64,000 nucleotides of DNA from Diphasiastrum complanatum (Eukaryota > Streptophyta > Lycopodiopsida > Lycopodiales > Lycopodiaceae): the NCBI GenBank assembly GCA_029204225.1, contig CM055107.1:50671227-50735226 (forward strand). The letters run 5' to 3'. The notes beneath the pieces were generated by a model. The model ran no database searches and had not been told where the DNA came from. It saw only the letters and a program-made list of their open reading frames with translations. Made by a program: the position numbers and the translations under genes. Of this stretch, positions 56,336-64,000 are shown one piece after another (the stretch's first letter is position 1; the number at the start of each line of letters is the position of its first letter).

Positions 56336-58429
56336 TCAAGATACAAAACTCCCATATATGCCACTCGGATCCGCATTGGCAAGAATCCAGGGGTGAACCA
56401 AAAGCTGTTTCAAAGGAAGTCGCTGCGATGAATCTTTTACCAATAACTGAAAAGCACGATGTAATCTTCATCATAGCCCGGACATAACCATCATATTGAC
56501 AAACTTAAAATTGATATGGGTTTAGGCCTAAGGTTAGGATTCAGGGTTGAAAAGAACGCATGTCCTGCTCATGAAAAAACACAAAGTCACATTGTAGTTC
56601 AAATAAACAAGTAGATGTTATGACATTGTACCTGACAAATAAGGTCTTTAGCTGCTGCAGAAATAACAGGTTTGGGAGGAAATTTCAAATCTACCCTCGT
56701 AATCCTGCAAAAATTGGACAAAAGTTGTGAAGTATGATTGTCTTTGTTATTTACCCTTACCAGTACTTGCTTAACAGGCCTACGGACATATACTGGGATA
56801 ATTGTACAGCACATACCGCTTATATGTATCAGAGGTCATCTTAGCCTCAAATGGAGGTGATCCAAAAAGAAACTCATAACAGAGAATCCCTAAACTCCAA
56901 ATATCTACTCCTGCATCGTGCTCTTTGCTTTCAACTGCATGTATCACACAAATAGTAAGTGTCATATGACATATATTACCCTTGCTTGCATACGCAACTT
57001 CCTTTGAAATTAACAAGATGTAAATAGTAAAATAGATTGATAAATGTAAAATCTGGAAAAAAAATGCAAATTCGGAAAATGTAAAATTGAGTAGTACCCA
57101 TTTCTGGAGGAAGATAATCAAGGGTTCCACACATTGTACGTCGCCTATTGAAAGTATGTACTGACCAACCAAAATCAGCAATCTTCAGTTCGCCCTGTTT
57201 CAAACAATAATGTGAGTTTATTGAAAGTCCTAACCTATATATTAGCACAGATTTACATGCTAAGTAAGAGATACAGTTTTACATGTAATTTTTAAAGGCT
57301 AAGACAAGTTACTTCACCTTCATGCCAACAAGCAGGTTTTCAGGCTTGATATCCCGATGTATTACATGTTTTTCATGGCAATACATCAAAGCGCGAGCTA
57401 GAGAAGCAATATACTGGAGTGCCCATATATGTGTTAGCTCACCCATACAAGTGCTTTCTTTCTTAAACACAATTACAGACTGTTTCTAGCACTTTTATTG
57501 TGAAATATAACTTCAAAACACAAACTCAACCAAAGTTGAAAAACCTTCGGTTCAACTTCATGTCAAGATCTGATCCTTCCACTTAAAAGTTAAAAAAAAA
57601 AACCCTGCCTTTTATATTTTTACTCGAGCTGTTTCAAATCACAGATGGCACTCACAGTTGCAGCTCGCTTCTCACCGAAAACCCTGCAGCGCTGAAGTTC
57701 TTTGTACAGTTCTCCTCTGGCAGCATATTCCAGTATTAAGTACACGCGAGTCTGCACACCATACAAGAATTTTTATCATATTTATAAACTATTATAAGCA
57801 TAATAAGACCCAAAACCTCTATTTGTCTAAAACCCTCGAGTCCTAAAATTGCTGTAAAATATATGGTTAAAGGCTGTGATACTCAACCTGGTCATAGAAA
57901 TATCCGTAGAGTCTCAAAATATTTGGGTGTCTGAGATGGCTTTGAATTTCGATTTCACGGCGTAGCTGATGCTCCACCTGTGACTGCTGTAATTGGTTTT
58001 TAAAGAGAACTTTTAAAGCAACCACGTACTTGCTCTGTCAAAGTTGGCATCCCAAAAGAACAGTGATGTGAGTCTGGATCGAATGCACAGAACCATTCAC
58101 CACTCTTGGCTGACGGTTCTCTACATTAACGACAACTAAAACCTTGATGTGAAAATTTTGGACATTAAACTATTCTTACTTAGAACAGTTTTAAAGAAAA
58201 GACTAAAAAAAAAAATTATATGACCGTATATCTATACATTTTCCATAAGTGACGCACATAAACTAGAAGACGTAGCCGCGAACATGAAACATACTTTTCT
58301 CTCTCTCGCAAGATAGACATTTCCAAATTTTCCCCGGCCCAAAGGCTTTCCAATGTCAAAATCAGCAAGTGTCCAACGCCTTTCCTCCTTTTTGGGGTTC
58401 TCATCAGAGCCATCAGGGGCAGCACTCTG
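56336..58429 (-). CDS. AUR1: Aurora kinase, plant alpha type (first exon not found)
   Basis: Mitotic Ser/Thr kinase of the Aurora family, which acts on spindle and chromatin (histone H3) in dividing cells. Eight minus-strand exons join in frame with GT-AG junctions: 58429-58295, 58034-57888, 57751-57656, 57413-57318, 57194-57098, 56934-56817, 56704-56632, 56446-56336 (TGA 56338-56336), 290 codons. Motifs: glycine loop GRGKFG, VALKVLF lysine, REIEIQSH glutamate, [19 protein letters not shown], activation loop [16 protein letters not shown], substrate and C-lobe regions to [15 protein letters not shown]. The HTFNRRR activation loop fits AUR1/AUR2 rather than AUR3. The family protein is about 290-300 residues, so only a short N-terminus with the start codon is missing, in an exon above 58430. 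AUR1 against AUR2 cannot be resolved. No damage seen. Confidence 0.93.
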
Positions 58430-60877
58430 CTTACATATAGGAAGTTAATGAGATTACAACCTCTCTAAGAAAATTCTCTTCATGCAAAGTGCCCCGTGAA
58501 TTGGGTAGCTGTTTTAAGAATAAATAACATAATTGACTCTAATCTGATATTTTGCAACATGAAAGTGAAGTAATATAAGAGTGCAACAATGTTACGGAAG
58601 GATATGCATTGAAATTCAAAGGAGAATGTAACTATTCAAAACCCCCTCCTGCCAATAATTCCTTAACTTGAGTCATGTCCTTGTAAATTGAATCTGTCAG
58701 TAAAACAAAGAAAAAATAACAGGTGGAATAACAAGCTTCCCACTAATGAGTTATGGCCAGGACATCCATAGAGCACAGACAGGAAGAGAATGTAAGTGTT
58801 CAGATCAATCAATGAAGAACAATGCAAATCAGAAATACATAAAACATGTCCAAGCAGGTAACCATGCGATAAAGCATAAACTGTAGGTCCAAAGGCTGAA
58901 ATAGATGACAAAAGTTGATACTATAGTGTCTCTTCCCCCATTCTACATTTAAAAAGCTGTCCGCATTTTCAGCACAGAGAAAAGTTCGTAACCACAAAAT
59001 GAAGATGATGATGTTCACAGAATGAAGATGCCGATCCCATTAGAGAAGGATGTCAATGCTGCAAAAAGAAAGATACGATGCCACACAAAACAATGCTCAA
59101 AAAACCTACTAGTCGTTTTCCAAAACTAGTACATGCACAAAAGTTCATATGCCTGGTTTTCTAAATCACACTTCCAAAATTCTTTGTTATTACTAATTTT
59201 CATCATTAGAAAAAAACAATTTGTAGTCAATGTTATGGACATACAAACATTAGTAGGCAAGGCTGCCTTCTTGTGTGTGTGTCATCCACAATTTGGTACC
59301 TTACTAAATCACACCATTAAGGGCCCTCATGACATTATATAGTATCTCTAATTGTCATTCTATAGTTCATGCTTTTGTTGCCCACACTTAGGACTATATC
59401 TGTAGGAAGGTGCTAAGTAAAGTTTATCTGTAGGAAGGTGCTAAGCAATGTTTTTCGTAGAGAGACCTAACAGAGCAAAGTTCTACTGATTAATGTTCTT
59501 AGTTGGAAGTTACTATGCGATCATCCTTTTAGAATCTAGTCCATTGTCATGTAATGTTTTATGTGTGATCTTGTTTGTAATCACCTCCCCAAACTAGGCT
59601 CATCATCCAGAGTTGTTTGTTTTTTTTCTTCTTATCTTCTTTATCATGGTCCATCATTGCTCCTCCATCCTAAGCTTGCTTCTTCTATGCTCTCTATTTG
59701 CAGTCCTACCTTGCTTCCATCTTACTCATGTCTCAGCGTGAAGATTGGCACAAATCATCGTTGTTTTCCTTTTGTGAATTGATGCGTGGAGATCAGCCTG
59801 ATTGCACACGCTCAGCTGCTCTGATTCGTGGAACATGTGAAGAACACTCAAATGACAGATTGTTGGATTAAAAAGGCATGCAAGAATACAAGGCTGTGAC
59901 AAATACATCTGTAGCCCATGAGTCAGTTGCCCGTGACTCTGCCTTCTCTAACAAACAAAAGCACCCAAATGGCTATTTTAAACCCATGAACACATTTGTA
60001 GGCAAGAGTGAGGCAGCTTCAAGCAATCAACAACCTGTTCTTGTGTTCTTCTGAGGCAAGCAGATTCCATAGGAGAGAATTCAATATGAGGGGGAAGGCT
60101 CAATGCTAGGAATGAGGCCCGATGTTCTGCATGAGCCTCGATGCTAATTAAAACCCTGATTTACATATTTTGCAATAGTGGACAGCATATGAGAAGGTTC
60201 AATGTGGAGAAAGCCCTAGAAAAGAAAATGCCAAACCCTCATAAAAGGTAGCTTTTTGGTTCCTTGCTCTTGTGACGTTTCTCCATTGAATAACTAAGGC
60301 AGTGCTTTGCTAATTTGGACGGTTTCTAAAATTTCAAAGTGAGATAGGTGCATTTGTCCTTCTTCAGAGGAATTTTTTGAAGTGTGTCCTAAGGGTTTCT
60401 CATTGAAGTTGAAGTGCTATATAAAGTCAAATTTTCGCAGTGAAGTGTGTGCAAAGTTTCTAAGTGATGTTTTGACGTTAAGCTTTAGTATTTGAAGTTT
60501 TTTAATACAGACAGAATTGCAGTAAAGGGAAATGGCATGTCAAATTCAAGTTGTTCACTTAAGCCATTTTGTGAAGTTTTAACACTTCAGAACATCCTTG
60601 AAAACTTCAAGAATATGTTCCAGCCCTTATATGATGAGTTTAGCCTTGTTTGAAGTGATATTTGTGCTATTTTTTAAGATCAGTGGCATTCATCGAGGTT
60701 GTTTGTGACAAACATATGAGCAGCTCCTCAGTTTCCAGAAAGCTGTTTTATGAGGTTTCATTGTCATTTCTAGGTCAATATTCAGTTGATCGTTGTTTCT
60801 AGGATGTTCCTAAAGTGTCGTGATTCAATTGACAATTTTGTTTGCAATTAATCATGGATGTTTGGCTCAAGGGGGAG
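58430..60877. other. Upstream region of the Aurora gene, no recognised gene
   Basis: Should contain the first Aurora exon and promoter, but the N-terminus of this family is poorly conserved and I could not choose an ATG with a matching donor. From about 59.5 kb the sequence looks like generic non-coding DNA, possibly the interior of a decayed LTR element ending at 60877. Confidence 0.45.
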
Positions 60878-61618
60878 TGCTAGAAGAATGACCAGCACAT
60901 GCATATTGTTAATATCAAGATCATGTGACATGTCAACTACGTGCCACATCAACAAAACTTGGCTACTACAATGCAATAGTTCGCAATGCTTCATATAAAG
61001 TAATATGATGATTATTGATGTACTCGCAATGCACCCCTGTGCCATTCTAATGTAATTAATAAAGACCCGATCCTTATGTGTAAAAGGACTAGGACCTCCT
61101 GACCAAATGTGTAAGGACAGTATAGGGAGCTCATTAGACCTCCTCCTCCCTCCCACTTCATCTCTCATTTTTCACGTTTGTATTGTGCACATTCTTTTCC
61201 GGCAAGCTATAGTTTTCTCTCTCCCTTCAAAGACTAGAACACCACCACCACATCCAACACACCCTTTTTCAGGAGGATTGGCAATTAGCGGTACGCGAGT
61301 CTAACTATAGTTATTATTATACTTTAGCAATGTCATATTTGAGACAGGTAATTATTGCCTTGTGATGATATAGTTCACTTTAGCTTGATTGTTTATTCTT
61401 TATTGTTATGCCTGGAGACATTATTACGCTCCTATTGTTATGACAAATTGGCGATGCACTTATTATGTCTTTTCTACCTACGGGTATTGATAAGACACTG
61501 ATTTAGCTTTGTTTCTCTCTCTGTGGCTTGAATGCTTATTGTGTGCATGGATTTCTTTAAACTATCTTGTCAATTCTCCTTGTTTCTACGTGACATCAAC
61601 AACCAAGTGTTCCAAGCA
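60878..61618 (+). repeat. Possible LTR (~741 bp)
   Basis: TGCTAGAAGAATGACC follows the purine run CAAGGGGGAG, as at a 3' LTR start, and GTTCCAAGCA near 61618 could be its end. It contains CT-rich sequence. There is no second copy in the window and no clean TSD (GGGAG versus GGAGG), so this is tentative. Confidence 0.3.
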
Positions 61619-62320
61619 GGAGGTCTATACTCTTTTTTTGATTTTGTTTAGTTACAAGCTAAGCTCAAAATGAATACAATAATTTTCCTTCATTGGCAAG
61701 ACAAAGACTAGTGCTATTACACCTTATCGATCTGTGATTTTCTTCACTTCACTTGATCTATCGGCATTACTATATTTACATTTTGCTAGACACTTATACA
61801 TTGCATCAAGGAGACAATAAGATATTCTTGCACATGCTGCCAATTATTCATATCCACCAACTACAACTTTCTTCAATGTCCATGCAAGGTTCTATTCAAT
61901 CCAAACGACACTATTTATCGATTCCACGACACACATCAACTAATATCCAATCGTAGTTACAAGCAAACATGTCAAACAGGCAGAAGCAAACATTTGCAAA
62001 TGCAATCACAGTTTTGCAAGGGGAGGGGGACATTTGCAAACTCTAGAAACCCTAATTCTTTCTTGTGTTGTGTACGAAAAAGCACAACGGCCAATAATAT
62101 ACCATTACTAAGATTGGTGCCATACCTAACCATTCAGATTATCTAGCACAGATGAATGGGCATGAAAGAGACCACCCATGTACTAGGGTTAGGGTGGTCA
62201 CTCAAGACTGTAAGTAGGACTACAAAACAATGTACAATCATTCATTCGTTAGCATTTCAAATAAAAAGAAGTGAGATGTGTGCTGAATGAGACATTGGGA
62301 TTCGTCCCTCAAGAGCTTTC

Positions 62321-62370
<50 letters not shown>

Positions 62371-64000
62371 AAGAAAGCCTCAATATACACCAAGGTATGT
62401 AAGACAAGTAGTACATGTCAAGTGTGAAACAATTCCTAGAGCTTTAGTCATCGCCTAAAATCTCTAAACAACTAAATCTAGAAGGAACGGACTTTCACAA
62501 ATGAGAGTTGTCTATATGATTAACTAACTATGCTAATATCATTGAATTTGTTAGCAATAGTACTATGATAATAGTCCACAAGTTTCAATGGTAAATATAG
62601 TAGCATGGTATTGTATCTACTCTCAAAGTCTCAATACCTCTGTCACGAGGGTACATCCAATAAATCTGGGTGGTACAACTAGAGGTATAGTATGTCTGGA
62701 AGTAGGTCTGGCTCGACATAGGTAATGTTTCTGGGTCACGCCCTGAGATGGAACCCTGGCTGAAATTGAGTCATTCATTATATATCTCTCTCATTTGTTG
62801 ATGAATTGAAGAGAAAGAAGTGGCTACACATTGTCTACTTTCTCTCTCATTGTGCTATCTCTCTCTCATAGCTAAATTTTGGTACTCTAATGAAGTGGTT
62901 CTCCATCATGGATGAGACCTAAAATTTGGTACTCTAATGAAGTGGTTTTCATTATGTCCTAAAATCAAGTTTTCAATCTCATATGCATCATTCATGTATT
63001 TGGAAGAAAGATCATGATGCATTGTTGAATGCTAGTTTCTATATAGCTAGTTTTGCATCTATCAAGTTTCATGGTTAATTAAAGGTCATTGGATGTTGAC
63101 ACTTTAGGTTTTTCCTTAGTGTTTGAAACTTTCACATACCCGAAACCAATGTCGATCTCATCTTCTTAAGTCTCCATCCTCTTCTTTGGCTCATCTCCTA
63201 GAGAAAAAATAAATGATTAGTCTTTGTGGGAAAGAAGGTCCCATGATTGAACTGTCTCAAAAATGGAACATCTCTCTCAACAACCAGGCTACAGATCTCT
63301 AATCCTCATACTCTATAAGGGAACATAGTGGATCTGGCTGATCTCTAAATAAACAATAGTATATGCCTTTGATCTTGTAGTAAAGTGGACATTGGACAAT
63401 GAAATGCTCCTCTATCTCTATTGCGTCCCCCCCCATAGAGCAAAACTAACATATGCTATCCTCCAAGATGGGGTTTAAAACAATAGCAATACGAAATGGT
63501 GGGTGGTTTGGAACACGTTCTGATGCAACTTATGATTTTAGGTAATGTGGAGCTAGCTATAACAAGTAAAGCTGCATTTATTAAAGTGAATCATGCTTAA
63601 CATTAATTGGCAATGGTTTAGAGGCATTGCACTTGTGGAGGGCAATAGGCTGCATAGATACCTAGGTAATTTATTGTCTTCTTGCTATTATCAAGCCTCC
63701 AAAAGGGAGGATCTATGATCCAAAACAAATATTCGCCACAAAAGAAGACAAGAACTTAGTATGCTTCGGATTGAGCATCGTGATCCTAGCCTTATGTGAC
63801 AACATCATAGCTTGAATAGTCCAATTGTTGGCATTGGATGACATCTTTGATTCGTGCTTTTATTTCGCCATGATGAGGTGATTGTTCTTCTCCGACATTA
63901 CTATTGGTATATACCATTGTCAACACGTCCAACTTGCATAAAGTGATCTTGTTATGGCATTCTCTCGTCGCAAAGCTCATATTGATGTTGCTATCCAAAA
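61619..64000. other. No recognised gene
   Basis: AT-rich sequence with small repeats, such as the duplicated TTTGGTACTCTAATGAAGTG at 62877 and 62936. No ORF here has recognisable domains. Confidence 0.45.
62323..62370. repeat. (GT)14(GA)10 compound microsatellite
   Basis: Direct dinucleotide runs, GT to 62350 then GA to 62370. Confidence 0.95.

Noticed and set aside
58216-58425. Minus-strand open frame starting [11 protein letters not shown] over Aurora exon 1
   Set aside because: Out of frame with the kinase; the kinase frame over the same bases gives [20 protein letters not shown] and matches the family.

Overview
This is a piece of a repeat-rich, AT-rich land-plant nuclear genome. Three things say so: dense Ty1/copia and Ty3/gypsy LTR retrotransposons with plant-type tRNA-Met primer sites, intron-split host coding sequence with GT-AG junctions, and a plant alpha-type Aurora kinase. 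I cannot name the species. The only host gene I can defend is the Aurora kinase on the minus strand at 56.3-58.4 kb: eight coding exons, in frame, with all kinase motifs. Its first coding exon was not found.

Layout. 1-8641: a plus-strand copia element (E0) whose RT region holds a second, minus-strand copia (E1) bracketed by a ~305 bp inverted repeat; the segment looks inverted in place. 8642-9091: a copia gag/protease scrap (E8) cut by another copia 5' LTR (E9, 9092-9785). 10.05-11.27 kb: a decayed gag-protease. 12.5-13.45 kb: a decayed copia (E7). 13452-16236: a copia LTR (type B, minus) split by a small gypsy-like element (G, 13523-15539, TSD TTAAT), which itself holds a solo LTR (TSD TATTT). 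16236-18570: a copia lacking RT (E6). 18.57-27.02 kb: a plus-strand copia (E5) whose 5' LTR is split by a young minus-strand copia (E2, 19228-23794, TSD GTGTA) that has lost gag and protease. 27021-27838: a G-family LTR. 27.85-28.84 kb: an unrecognised decayed coding region. 28838-33028: an LTR element (U) carrying only a long acidic, Gln/Asn-rich ORF. 33.2-37.1 kb: a G-related LTR, a decayed gypsy gag and an unexplained ORF. 39206-51443: a copia (E3) interrupted by a copia (E4, 42568-49376, TSD GATCC), whose 5' LTR is interrupted by a solo LTR (43095-43748, TSD TGAAG). 51.4-54.5 kb: an unfamiliar coiled-coil ORF, a decayed gypsy pol and a ~300 bp CT microsatellite. 54.5-64 kb: lower repeat content, the Aurora gene and a possible LTR.

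No complete autonomous element is visible. E2 and E4 belong to one family with 682 bp LTRs. E2 has an uninterrupted integrase-RT-RNase H frame but no gag or protease. E4 has the full gene order but a frameshift, a stop and a substituted integrase catalytic Glu. A palindromic CACACGTGTG motif (G-box core), often as a spaced pair, recurs in LTRs of several families. The best candidates for something undescribed are the U element's acidic ORF, the two unrecognised minus-strand ORFs at 27.9-28.8 and 36.6-37.1 kb, and the shared LTR palindrome.
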